A stretch of 64,000 nt of DNA from Leptolyngbya sp. NIES-2104 (GTDB taxonomy: Bacteria; Cyanobacteriota; Cyanobacteriia; Leptolyngbyales; Leptolyngbyaceae): assembly GCF_001485215.1 (NCBI RefSeq), contig NZ_BBWW01000001.1, positions 1 to 64,000 on the forward strand. The letters run 5' to 3'. The notes beneath the pieces are model-generated. The model saw only the letters and a program-made list of their open reading frames with translations. It did not search any database and was not told where the DNA came from. Made by a program: the position numbers and the translations under genes. Positions 55,582-62,890 of this stretch are shown piece after piece. Each line of letters begins with the position of its first letter. Within the stretch, counting starts at the first letter, position 1.

Positions 55582-56283
55582 ATGATGCGCGTTCCCATTA
55601 TTGGAATCACCAGTCACAGCCGCAATCCACTCGGTGAAGTCGTTCTCCCCGGAACTTACATCGATGCAGTTCAATCAAGTGGCGGAAATCCAATCCTGCT
55701 TCCTCCGACACAAACTGATCCCGAAGCTCTGTTGTCTGTTCTCGATGGTTTAATTCTATCTGGCGGCGGTGATATTCATCCGATTCACTACAACGGCGAA
55801 GATCATCCGACGATCTACGGAGTTGATGACGATCGAGATACGTTCGAGATCACACTAGCAAAATTAGCCCTGTTAAAAGGTATTCCAGTTCTAGGAATCT
55901 GCCGAGGAATGCAAATTCTAACGGTTGCAACAGGTGGAAATTTGATTCAACACGTTCCCGAAGTGTACGGAGACGCGATCGATCATCGCTTAGATCATCC
56001 CCGTCGCCCGATTCCTCACGATGTCGAGATTTTGCCAGAAAGCCGATTGTTCGGACTGCTTAAAGAAACACAAATGAATATCGTCTCTTGGCATCATCAA
56101 GCGGTTGCAGAATTTAGTTCAGATTGGCAACTTGCAGCTCGATCGAGCGATGGCGTGATCGAAGGAATCGAGCATCGAAATCATCCTTGGGCGATCGCGC
56201 TTCAGTGGCATCCAGAACTGTCAATGCAAGATCTCGCCCATCAGCGATTTTTCAGAGCGTTCATTTCAGCCTGTCAAGCTTGA
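55582..56283 (+). CDS. gamma-glutamyl-gamma-aminobutyrate hydrolase-like (peptidase C26, class I GATase)
   Basis: 233 residues. The start MMRVPIIGITSHSRNPLGEV is followed by GLILSGGGDIHP, the nucleophile elbow GICRGMQILTVATGG with catalytic Cys, and His/Glu in LQWHPELS. Relatives (PuuD) split gamma-glutamyl bonds in polyamine or amino-acid breakdown. No polyamine genes are adjacent, so the substrate is uncertain. Confidence 0.88.
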   Translation: MMRVPIIGITSHSRNPLGEVVLPGTYIDAVQSSGGNPILLPPTQTDPEALLSVLDGLILSGGGDIHPIHYNGEDHPTIYGVDDDRDTFEITLAKLALLKGIPVLGICRGMQILTVATGGNLIQHVPEVYGDAIDHRLDHPRRPIPHDVEILPESRLFGLLKETQMNIVSWHHQAVAEFSSDWQLAARSSDGVIEGIEHRNHPWAIALQWHPELSMQDLAHQRFFRAFISACQA

Positions 56284-56313
56284 GTTCGAGTTTGCAATCG
56301 TGGTTGTGATCGT

Positions 56314-56736
56314 TTAAGAAGGGGCTTTCGGGCTAATCTCGAACTGTAATTGCGATCGATAAAAACAAACGTTGAACTCCATAAAAAAGTTCACTTGTCC
56401 CAAAATCATCGGTACAGTTGTGGCGCGAGTCCAAGCAAAGACAAGTGAAATCGGGTTAAGTTCTGCGATCGTGGCTTGAACAACTACCACTCGCGCCTCG
56501 TACTGAGCGAGATTACCCGTTAAGTTTAAAGCTTTAGTTTGTCTTTCCCACTCATAACCAAGCTCAACTCCAATCGAGTAGGGCAACACATTGACCGTAG
56601 CTCCTGTATCGAGCAAGCCAGACGAGGATACAGTATGCTGCTCAGTGGAAAGTACGATCGGTAAAAATGGACGAAATCCCAGTTCTTCCGGTGCTGAGTC
56701 GTTAGAGATAAAAGCATACCGTACAGGCTCAGGCAT
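56314..56736 (-). CDS. retropepsin-like aspartic protease
   Basis: 140 residues from MPEPVRYAFISNDSAPEEL. The DTGA active-site motif lies in SSGLLDTGATVNVLPYSIG, followed by strands and a C-terminal IPLMILGQ-type element (TVPMILGQVNFFMEFNVCFY) resembling the flap/second half of single-domain clan AA proteases, which act as homodimers. No membrane segment is present. The start overlaps the preceding small gene by eight bases. The substrate is unknown. Confidence 0.75.
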   Translation of the reverse strand: MPEPVRYAFISNDSAPEELGFRPFLPIVLSTEQHTVSSSGLLDTGATVNVLPYSIGVELGYEWERQTKALNLTGNLAQYEARVVVVQATIAELNPISLVFAWTRATTVPMILGQVNFFMEFNVCFYRSQLQFEISPKAPS

Positions 56737-56977
56737 GGTCTTGAGTCTTGGACTCCTGTAAAGCTTCCAACATGATTTCTGCGGCTTCAAACGCATCGTA
56801 AGGCGACCAGACTGGACAATCCTGCTCCGCTGGGATTAAGTCACCCACTTGCTGAATCGATTTTGCTTGTTTTTGATGAGACAAACGCTGACGAATTGCC
56901 TGAGTCAGTTGCTCTAATTCTTCTGGCTCAAGCGTGTCCAACTGATTCAAAATTTGGTTCAACGTTGCTTGTGCCAT
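56729..56977 (-). CDS. small helical partner protein of the aspartic protease
   Basis: 82 residues, acidic and Gln-rich (QATLNQILNQLDTLEPEELE, LTQAIRQRLSHQKQA), then IPAEQDCPVWSPYDAFEAAE. Predicted helical, like small antitoxin or adaptor proteins. No named family recognised. Its 3' end overlaps the retropepsin-like gene by eight bases, indicating coupled expression. Confidence 0.6.
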   Translation of the reverse strand: MAQATLNQILNQLDTLEPEELEQLTQAIRQRLSHQKQAKSIQQVGDLIPAEQDCPVWSPYDAFEAAEIMLEALQESKTQDHA

Positions 56978-57020
56978 TTACTTTTATCTCTGTGGATCTG
57001 GCTAAATTCTAGCGTGGTGT

Positions 57021-57094
57021 AGCGATCGAGAAGTGCGATCGCACTCGTTGTACGGGAGAGAGCGATCGCACTTCTCGATCGCTCTCTCCCGTAC
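57021..57094. repeat. two mutually exclusive long hairpins
   Basis: Perfect 22-bp complementarity between 57021-57042 and 57062-57083, and perfect 19-bp complementarity between 57050-57068 and 57076-57094 (7-base loop). The two share 57062-57068 and 57076-57083, so only one can form. It lies between the surface-protein stop and the small gene start, both on the minus strand. The arms are built partly from HIP1 GCGATCGC units. Confidence 0.85.
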
Positions 57095-57107
57095 ACAAAT
57101 TGCAGCC

Positions 57108-57871
57108 CTACTTGCTTTGAGTTGATCGCATCCGTTGCCGAGCCGCTCCTGTGACCCAAGCGAGGGCAAGACCTGGAAGCGGCGTAAACGCGAACGGGAC
57201 TGGAGTAATTGGGGTGGCATCAAGCGTCACATTGTCAAAACGGGCACCAGCACCGTCAGTAAAACGGGGAGGGGTGGGACGGCTATAACTCACACCAAAG
57301 ACATAAACACGAAACGTAATCGGTGCAGCAAGGTTCTGATAGGCAGGAGCAGTCAGGCTAAAGGTCATCGGCGAAAAGGTTGGCGATCGGGTGTTGGTCG
57401 TTAGAACCCCCCCAGTATCAGAACTGTAGTTATCTAGGCTAGAGCGCAAAGAGAATGAAGTGTAAGAGGAAGCCTGCCCGCCAATAGAAGGAAGCCCGGT
57501 AAAGGCAGCATCGAACCTCAAGAAGTTGAGATTTAACAGCGTTCCACCCGTCGGAGTGACCGTAAAGGAAAAGAACGAATTATTCGTGACTGCCGCAGCA
57601 GAAGTCGTAGCAACGTCGGCTGCAACATATATGCCGGAGTTATTAGCGCCATCCCCATTTGTCAGCAAAGCTCCCCCACTTCCTCCACTCAAACTGCTTG
57701 CATTAATATTTGCCGCTGTCGTTGTTGGTGCCAGCGTCGGAGCCGTCGGAGGAGTCCCAAAGTCATACTGTACAAGCGTTAGAGCCTGAGCAGCGCTACC
57801 CCCCCCCCATCACAGCACCCACCGTCAAAAGCCCGATCGTGCCTCTCAAAAATGTTTGTTGTTTGCTCATA
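57108..57871 (-). pseudogene. secreted surface protein with PEP-CTERM-like tail, frame broken in a poly-G tract
   Basis: The natural start is ATG 57871 (MSKQQTFLRGTIGLLTVGAV), a clear signal peptide. A run of ten G on the coding strand (57799-57808) puts the frame off, giving a stop a few codons later. With 8 or 11 G the frame would join the 194-codon frame at 57108-57692 and give about 254 residues: SAAQALTLVQYDFG, a beta-rich domain, then a sorting-like end (PVPFAFTPLPGLALAWV and a basic RQRMRSTQSK). This tail resembles the PEP-CTERM type in layout. The interruption may be phase variation, true decay or a homopolymer sequencing error. Confidence 0.75.
57799..57808. repeat. homopolymer tract of ten C (G on the coding strand)
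   Basis: Ten consecutive C on the plus strand inside the signal-peptide codons of the surface protein. The length is incompatible with the open frame; 8 or 11 would restore it. Such tracts are the classic substrate of slipped-strand mispairing. Confidence 0.9.
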
Positions 57872-58093
57872 GTCAACATTCCATCGCTACAGTTTGAATC
57901 GCTCATTGCCATTTAAGCGAGATGCTGACGCGCTTCCTCCGAGAGCCTGCGGAGATTATTGAATAAAAAATGATTGAGAGGAAAATAATACGGAGAGTCG
58001 AGGAAGATATCGCGATCGACTAGATGAACCAGTGCGATCGCGCCCATTGATGCGACTAGAATGCAAATATAAGATCGAAACAGATTCACAAGA
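57872..58093. other. intergenic region between the surface protein and the DUF433 gene
   Basis: Divergent spacer of about 220 bases that must hold both promoters. A small hairpin CTCCG/CGGAG (57938-57955) and two HIP1-like sites are visible. No other gene is seen. Confidence 0.5.
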
Positions 58094-58471
58094 ATGACTA
58101 AGACTGCAAATCAGCAAGCAGAGATTATCCGGACAGAGCGTGGGCTAACGATCGCAGGCACTCGCACAAGTCTTTATGACGTGATTGATTTGCTGAAATC
58201 CGATTATCCTCCCAAATTAATCCGGGACACGTTTAACCTCACGGATGCACAGATTGATGCAGCATTGTCTTACATTGAGGCAAACTCAGTAGTAGTTGAG
58301 GCAGAATACCAGGAAGTTTTGCAAACTAGAGAAGAGATTCGTCAGTACTGGGAAAAGCGAAACCGCGATCGCTTCGCTCAAATTGCAGCAACGCCTCACA
58401 AGCCCGGACAAGAGGAATTTTGGGCAAAACTTGAGGAAAAAAGAGCGAAACGCACCGCCCAACACCAATGA
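58094..58471 (+). CDS. DUF433 family protein (probable antitoxin)
   Basis: 125 residues. The DUF433 winged-helix-like domain is at about 10-70 (RTERGLTIAGTRTSLYDVID, then FNLTDAQIDAALSYIEAN), followed by a charged helical tail rich in Glu, Arg and Lys. DUF433 proteins are often antitoxins of PIN-like nucleases. The last four bases overlap the next gene (ATGA), which encodes such a nuclease-like protein. Confidence 0.8.
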   Translation: MTKTANQQAEIIRTERGLTIAGTRTSLYDVIDLLKSDYPPKLIRDTFNLTDAQIDAALSYIEANSVVVEAEYQEVLQTREEIRQYWEKRNRDRFAQIAATPHKPGQEEFWAKLEEKRAKRTAQHQ

Positions 58472-58860
58472 CCTTTCTAGTGGACTACAACCTGGATGGG
58501 TTCGCGCTCATTTTTCTCGGAATCCTAGCGAAAGGCGGTTGGCTTGAGTTTGCACCTGTTCAATTTGTGACATTTAGAGATGCGGGACTTGCGATGGACA
58601 GCAGCGATCGAACCGTCTGGCGTTATGCTCAAGAACATCAGATGCTGATTCTAACTGCAAACCGCAATATGAAGGGTGACGATTCACTAGAGCACGTGAT
58701 GCGCGAAGAAAATACCGAGAATTCGCTTCCAGTGTTAACAATTAGCACTCTCGATCGTCTAAGTGAAACAGAGTATCGAGAACGCTGTGCTGAACGCCTG
58801 ATTGAAATTGCTGTAGACCTTGACCAGTACAGAGGGGTTGGTCGGCTATTCATCCCATAA
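58468..58860 (+). CDS. PIN-like (DUF5615-related) toxin candidate
   Basis: 130 residues. It opens MTFLVDYNLDGFALIFLGIL, with an Asp at the start of the fold as in PIN-like nucleases, and has further acidic positions in FRDAGLAMDSSD and ILTANRNMKGDDSLEHVM, where the ILTANRNMKGDD segment recalls the ILTxDxDF strand of this group. Coupling to the DUF433 gene supports a toxin-antitoxin module. Activity is inferred only from fold-level likeness. Confidence 0.65.
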   Translation: MTFLVDYNLDGFALIFLGILAKGGWLEFAPVQFVTFRDAGLAMDSSDRTVWRYAQEHQMLILTANRNMKGDDSLEHVMREENTENSLPVLTISTLDRLSETEYRERCAERLIEIAVDLDQYRGVGRLFIP

Positions 58861-58869
58861 TTCCATCAG

Positions 58870-58895
58870 TTTGATTTCACTTTGTCTGAATCAAA
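58870..58895. terminator. weak hairpin between the convergent PIN-like and sufR genes
   Basis: TTTGATT (58870-58876) with AATCAAA (58889-58895), overlapping the last codons of sufR. Only 7 bp and AT-rich, so its role as a terminator is doubtful. Confidence 0.3.
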
Positions 58896-59509
58896 TATCC
58901 GCAGCGATGTTCGCCATTCACCTGCCAGTGAGTGCGTTCGACTTTGCAATCGGGAAGCGCGATCGCGAACATTTCTAACTCATGCCCGCACACGCTCGGA
59001 AACGATTCGGCAATTTGCGCGATCGCACAGTTGTACTCCGTCAAAACAAATTTGTCAGATTCGACCGGATGAGATTCCGCCATGTAGCCTTCTGAAATTC
59101 TCAGTTCAACCAGATTCGCGACTCGTTCTGCCACTGATCCTGTGCCGATGCGATCGCGATATTCGATCGCTTTTCGCTGCCATTGTTTTTGGAGAATCGA
59201 TTTCATCTGATCTTTGCTGACCGTTTCTGCCAGCGTTCCGAGCAGGGAAACGGCGAATTCATCATAGCGATCGGGAAACTGAGATCGACCTGCACGACTT
59301 AGTTCATAAACATAATTGGGGCGACCCATGCCTGCCTGAATTGCCTTGTGCAAAATCAAGCCCTCGGTTTCTAAATCCTTTAAATGTCGTCGAATCGCTT
59401 GGGGACTCACTTGCAACCGTTCCGCCAAATCTTGTGCGGTCGATTCACCTTGTTTTAGCAGGTGATGCAAAATATCTTGTTTCGTCGAGGGTTGCTGAGT
59501 CGTGGTCAT
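58877..59509 (-). CDS. sufR: SufR, Fe-S sensing repressor of the suf operon
   Basis: 210 residues. The N-terminal winged helix (about 8-75) has LLKQGESTAQDLAERLQVSP and QAIRRHLKDLETEG. The C-terminal domain has four Cys at 161, 174, 188 and 203, that is C-x12-C-x13-C-x14-C, the spacing known for SufR. The protein binds a 4Fe-4S cluster as a dimer and represses sufBCDS and its own gene when clusters are sufficient. It is divergent from ftrC-sufBCD, with two perfect operators in between. Confidence 0.95.
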   Translation of the reverse strand: MTTTQQPSTKQDILHHLLKQGESTAQDLAERLQVSPQAIRRHLKDLETEGLILHKAIQAGMGRPNYVYELSRAGRSQFPDRYDEFAVSLLGTLAETVSKDQMKSILQKQWQRKAIEYRDRIGTGSVAERVANLVELRISEGYMAESHPVESDKFVLTEYNCAIAQIAESFPSVCGHELEMFAIALPDCKVERTHWQVNGEHRCGYLIQTK

Positions 59510-59599
59510 GGTGGGATTTCACGTCAACGAATCGTAACGTTAGTTTACTCGAAATACTCGATCGTTCTCGCCTGGTCAAAAGACAGAATTTCACTTTGA

Positions 59600-59613
59600 C
59601 AACACTCAGGTTG
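59600..59613. promoter_or_regulatory. SufR operator site 1
   Basis: CAAC-ACTCAG-GTTG, a perfect match to the known SufR inverted repeat CAAC-N6-GTTG. It overlaps a TTGACA-like element at 59596-59601 and lies about 12 bases before a TACAAT -10-like box (59625-59630), so binding should block the suf promoter. Confidence 0.85.
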
Positions 59614-59639
59614 CTAAAGTACTCTACAATAGAGTTAAG

Positions 59640-59653
59640 CAACAAAGAAGTTG
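59640..59653. promoter_or_regulatory. SufR operator site 2
   Basis: CAAC-AAAGAA-GTTG, a second perfect CAAC-N6-GTTG repeat. Its centre is exactly 40 bp from the centre of site 1, about four helical turns, so two dimers could sit on the same DNA face. Confidence 0.85.
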
Positions 59654-59760
59654 TTTTAATTATAAACCGCTTCGGTCCATTTCGGCTTTTCTCGCTCAAT
59701 AGCGCAACATTCGTGTTGTTTTAGTAATAAGATCCATTAGATGTCCTGCTGATTTGGCTC

Positions 59761-60123
59761 ATGAATACTGAAACTCAGACTACACAAGCGACCGAAAAGC
59801 ATCTCGAAGCGATGCGCCACTTTTCCGAGCAGTACGCCAAGCGCACGGGAACTTATTTCTGTGTTGATCCGGGTGTGACCGCTGTGGTGATCGAAGGCTT
59901 AGCGAAGCACAAAGACGAATTAGGATCGCCGCTCTGTCCGTGTCGTCACTACGAAGATAAAGAAGCTGAAGTGGCTGCCGCTTATTGGAATTGTCCTTGT
60001 GTGCCGATGCGGGAGCGCAAAGAATGCCACTGTATGTTATTCCTCACGCCTGATAACGACTTTGCAGGCGAAAAACAAGACATTACGTTTGATGAGATTC
60101 GGCAGCATACCAATCTCGCTTAA
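59761..60123 (+). CDS. ftrC: ferredoxin:thioredoxin reductase, catalytic chain
   Basis: 120 residues with the diagnostic pattern CPC-x16-CPC-x8-CHC: C59/C61, C78/C80 and C89/C91. These supply the 4Fe-4S cluster and the redox disulphide that reduces thioredoxin in the light. It is the first gene on the sufB side, directly downstream of the SufR operators and 45 bases before sufB, so Fe-S status should control it. Its structural partner ftrV is at 9259-9480. Confidence 0.95.
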   Translation: MNTETQTTQATEKHLEAMRHFSEQYAKRTGTYFCVDPGVTAVVIEGLAKHKDELGSPLCPCRHYEDKEAEVAAAYWNCPCVPMRERKECHCMLFLTPDNDFAGEKQDITFDEIRQHTNLA

Positions 60124-60168
60124 GACCGCTCTTTTCCACCCTCTAGTTTCGAGAACACTGATTCAACC

Positions 60169-61605
60169 ATGACAACAACCTTTCAAACGCTCGTTAACCA
60201 ACCCTATAAGTATGGATTCGTCACCAATATCGAATCCGACACGATTCCTCGCGGACTGAGTGAGGATGTCATTCGTTTGATTTCTGCCAAGAAAGAAGAG
60301 CCGGAATGGTTGCTCGATTTCCGGTTGCGGGCTTATCGGCAGTGGTTGAAGATGACAGAACCGGACTGGGCAGCGGTAGGGTATCCCGCGATCGATTACC
60401 AAAACATCATTTACTATTCGGCTCCGAAAGTCAGTGAGAAGAAGAAAAGCCTCGAAGAAGTTGATCCCGAATTGCTAGAAACCTTCGAGAAGCTAGGGAT
60501 TCCGCTGTCTGAGCAGAAGCGTTTGAGCAACGTTGCCGTTGACGCGATTTTCGATAGCGTTTCAGTGGCGACCACGTTCAAGGAGAAGTTGGCGAAAGAT
60601 GGCGTGATTTTCTGCTCGATTTCGGAAGCGGTTCGCGAACATCCAGAGCTTGTCAAAAAGTATATGGGTAGCGTGGTTCCAGTTGGCGATAACTATTTCG
60701 CTGCTTTGAACTCTGCTGTGTTTAGTGATGGCTCGTTTGTGTTCATTCCCAAAGGCGTGAAGTGCCCGATGGAGCTTTCGACGTATTTCCGTATCAATAA
60801 CGGAGATTCGGGACAGTTCGAGCGGACATTGATCGTGGCGGAAGAAGGGGCACAAGTCAGCTATCTCGAAGGCTGTACTGCACCGATGTATGACTCGAAC
60901 CAGCTTCATGCTGCGGTGGTCGAATTGGTGGCACTTGATGATGCTGACATCAAGTATTCGACAGTTCAGAACTGGTACGCAGGGGATGCCAATGGTAAAG
61001 GTGGTATCTTTAATTTCGTCACCAAGCGCGGACTGTGCCAAGGGGTGAATTCTAAGATTTCTTGGACGCAGGTTGAAACCGGATCAGCGATTACTTGGAA
61101 GTATCCGAGTTGTGTCTTGGTCGGTGATAATTCTGTCGGTGAGTTCTACTCGGTTGCACTGACGAACAATCATCAGCAAGCCGATACCGGAACGAAGATG
61201 ATTCACATCGGCAAGAATACCCGCAGTACAATCATCTCGAAAGGAATTTCGGCTGGTCAGTCGAAGAATAGCTATCGCGGCTTAGTGAAGATGTCTCCGA
61301 AAGCGACCGGAGCGCGGAACTATTCGCAGTGTGATTCGATGTTGATTGGCGATCGTGCTCAAGCGAATACTTTCCCGTACATCCAAGTGCAGAACAATCA
61401 AAGCAAGGTTGAGCACGAAGCTTCGACCTCGAAGATCGGGGAAGACCAATTGTTCTATTTTGCTCAGCGGGGTATTTCTCCAGAAGACGCGATTTCGATG
61501 ATGATTAGCGGCTTCTGTCAGGATGTGTTTAACCAATTGCCGATGGAGTTTGCGGTCGAAGCGGATAAGCTGTTGAGCTTGAAGCTCGAGGGCAGTGTCG
61601 GTTAG
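60169..61605 (+). CDS. sufB: Fe-S cluster assembly scaffold SufB
   Basis: 478 residues, full length, with the SufB/SufD beta-helix core ([40 protein letters not shown]) and Cys in [11 protein letters not shown]-type and [15 protein letters not shown] segments. With SufC and SufD it forms the complex on which new clusters are assembled. The C-terminus runs up to 61605, 28 bases before the inserted aspartic-protease-like gene. Confidence 0.96.
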   Translation: MTTTFQTLVNQPYKYGFVTNIESDTIPRGLSEDVIRLISAKKEEPEWLLDFRLRAYRQWLKMTEPDWAAVGYPAIDYQNIIYYSAPKVSEKKKSLEEVDPELLETFEKLGIPLSEQKRLSNVAVDAIFDSVSVATTFKEKLAKDGVIFCSISEAVREHPELVKKYMGSVVPVGDNYFAALNSAVFSDGSFVFIPKGVKCPMELSTYFRINNGDSGQFERTLIVAEEGAQVSYLEGCTAPMYDSNQLHAAVVELVALDDADIKYSTVQNWYAGDANGKGGIFNFVTKRGLCQGVNSKISWTQVETGSAITWKYPSCVLVGDNSVGEFYSVALTNNHQQADTGTKMIHIGKNTRSTIISKGISAGQSKNSYRGLVKMSPKATGARNYSQCDSMLIGDRAQANTFPYIQVQNNQSKVEHEASTSKIGEDQLFYFAQRGISPEDAISMMISGFCQDVFNQLPMEFAVEADKLLSLKLEGSVG

Positions 61606-61633
61606 AGACTCAAGCACTTGCAGGAGTTCGAGT

Positions 61634-62080
61634 ATGAATACACAGATGGAATCGACAGAGATGGGACTGGTTTTCGCTGAGATTGAATTGATTCGTGGAG
61701 ATGATCTAGCGCTTGTTCGAGGCGGCTATCTTTCTGAAGATCAAATTCGTCGATGCACTGTTCGATCGATGGTTGATAGTGGCGCAACGATGCTGGCGAT
61801 TCCGGAGTTTGTGAGAAAGCATCTCGATCTCCCCAAAACTAGTGAGGTGGAAGCTGACCTAGCAGATGGTTCGAGTGTCAGTTTGGAAGTGGTAGGTCCG
61901 ATTGAGGTGCGATTTCAAAACCGTCGCACCCTTGTAGAAGCGATCGTGACTCCAAACTCGACGACGGTTCTGCTGGGAGCAATCCCGATGGAGGGCATGG
62001 ATGTATTGATTGATCCGAAGCGCCAGCGGTTGATTGTGAATCCTGAAAGTCCAGAGATTGCGAAAATGATGTTGATGTAA
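61634..62080 (+). CDS. clan AA aspartic-protease-like protein within the suf operon
   Basis: About 148 residues from ATG 61634, with AGGAG eight bases upstream; an alternative start at 61595 overlaps sufB. The active-site-like motif is DSGATMLAIP in VRSMVDSGATMLAIPEFVRK. It is followed by strands VEADLADGSSVSLEVVG and VEAIVTPNSTTVLLGAIPME, a single retropepsin-like domain that would act as a dimer. Asp-Ser-Gly replaces the more common Asp-Thr-Gly, which is allowed in the family. It stands between sufB and sufC on the same strand and so is likely co-expressed with them. Confidence 0.8.
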   Translation: MNTQMESTEMGLVFAEIELIRGDDLALVRGGYLSEDQIRRCTVRSMVDSGATMLAIPEFVRKHLDLPKTSEVEADLADGSSVSLEVVGPIEVRFQNRRTLVEAIVTPNSTTVLLGAIPMEGMDVLIDPKRQRLIVNPESPEIAKMMLM

Positions 62081-62107
62081 TGGGGCACAGCAGTTAGGAG
62101 GGAGCGC

Positions 62108-62890
62108 ATGATTGTTGAAAATGGTGAAGTAATTCTGTCAGTTAAAGATCTAACTGCTGAGATTGGTGGAACTCCGATTTTGAAGGGGATGAATCTCGAA
62201 ATTAAAGCAGGTGAGATTCACGCGATTATGGGTCCGAATGGATCGGGAAAAAGTACGTTTTCTAAGATTTTGGCAGGACATCCAGCTTACACCGTGACCG
62301 GTGGAGAAATCCTGTTTCGAGGTCAAGATTTGCTTGAATTGGAGCCGCATGAACGGGCGACTTCTGGCATCTTTCTAGCATTTCAATACCCGTTAGAAAT
62401 TCCGGGTGTAACCAATGTGGATTTCTTACGAGTTTCGTACAATGCGAAGCGCAAACAAGCAGGCTTAGAAGAGTTGGATGCCTTTGATTTTGATGATATT
62501 GTGCATTCAAAATTAGATCTGCTGAAGATGGATGCTGGATTTCTCAGCCGGAGCGTGAATGAAGGCTTTTCGGGAGGTGAGAAAAAGCGGAATGAAATCT
62601 TGCAAATGGCATTGTTAGAGCCAAGATTAGGCATCTTAGACGAGATTGATTCAGGGCTTGATATTGATGCTCTGAAAGTGGTTGCAAATGGTGTGAATGC
62701 GATTACGACAGCGGAAAATGCAACGCTCGTGATCACACACTATCAGCGGTTATTGAACTACATTACGCCGGACTTTGTTCACGTGATGGCGGATGGACGA
62801 ATTCTGCTCAGTGGCGGTAAGGAATTGGCACTAGAGCTTGAAGCGAAAGGATACGATTGGGTTGTTGAAGGTGAAACGGTAGGTGCATGA
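62108..62890 (+). CDS. sufC: Fe-S assembly ATPase SufC
   Basis: 260 residues, ABC-type ATPase: Walker [12 protein letters not shown]-loop, signature [11 protein letters not shown] (SufC-specific), Walker [13 protein letters not shown] and H-loop VITHYQR. It energises the SufBCD complex. GGAGGG-type ribosome-binding site (AGGAGGGAGC) lies seven bases before the ATG. Its stop overlaps the sufD start. Confidence 0.96.
   Translation: MIVENGEVILSVKDLTAEIGGTPILKGMNLEIKAGEIHAIMGPNGSGKSTFSKILAGHPAYTVTGGEILFRGQDLLELEPHERATSGIFLAFQYPLEIPGVTNVDFLRVSYNAKRKQAGLEELDAFDFDDIVHSKLDLLKMDAGFLSRSVNEGFSGGEKKRNEILQMALLEPRLGILDEIDSGLDIDALKVVANGVNAITTAENATLVITHYQRLLNYITPDFVHVMADGRILLSGGKELALELEAKGYDWVVEGETVGA

Noticed and set aside
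57108-57692. Surface protein starting at TTG 57692 as a complete gene
   Set aside because: That start has no signal peptide or ribosome-binding site, while the upstream ATG 57871 gives a perfect signal peptide in a frame shifted only by the homopolymer.
57526-57916. Plus-strand frames opposite the surface protein, including one that stays open across the C tract
   Set aside because: No ribosome-binding site and no protein-like composition; they only help confirm that the tract has ten C.
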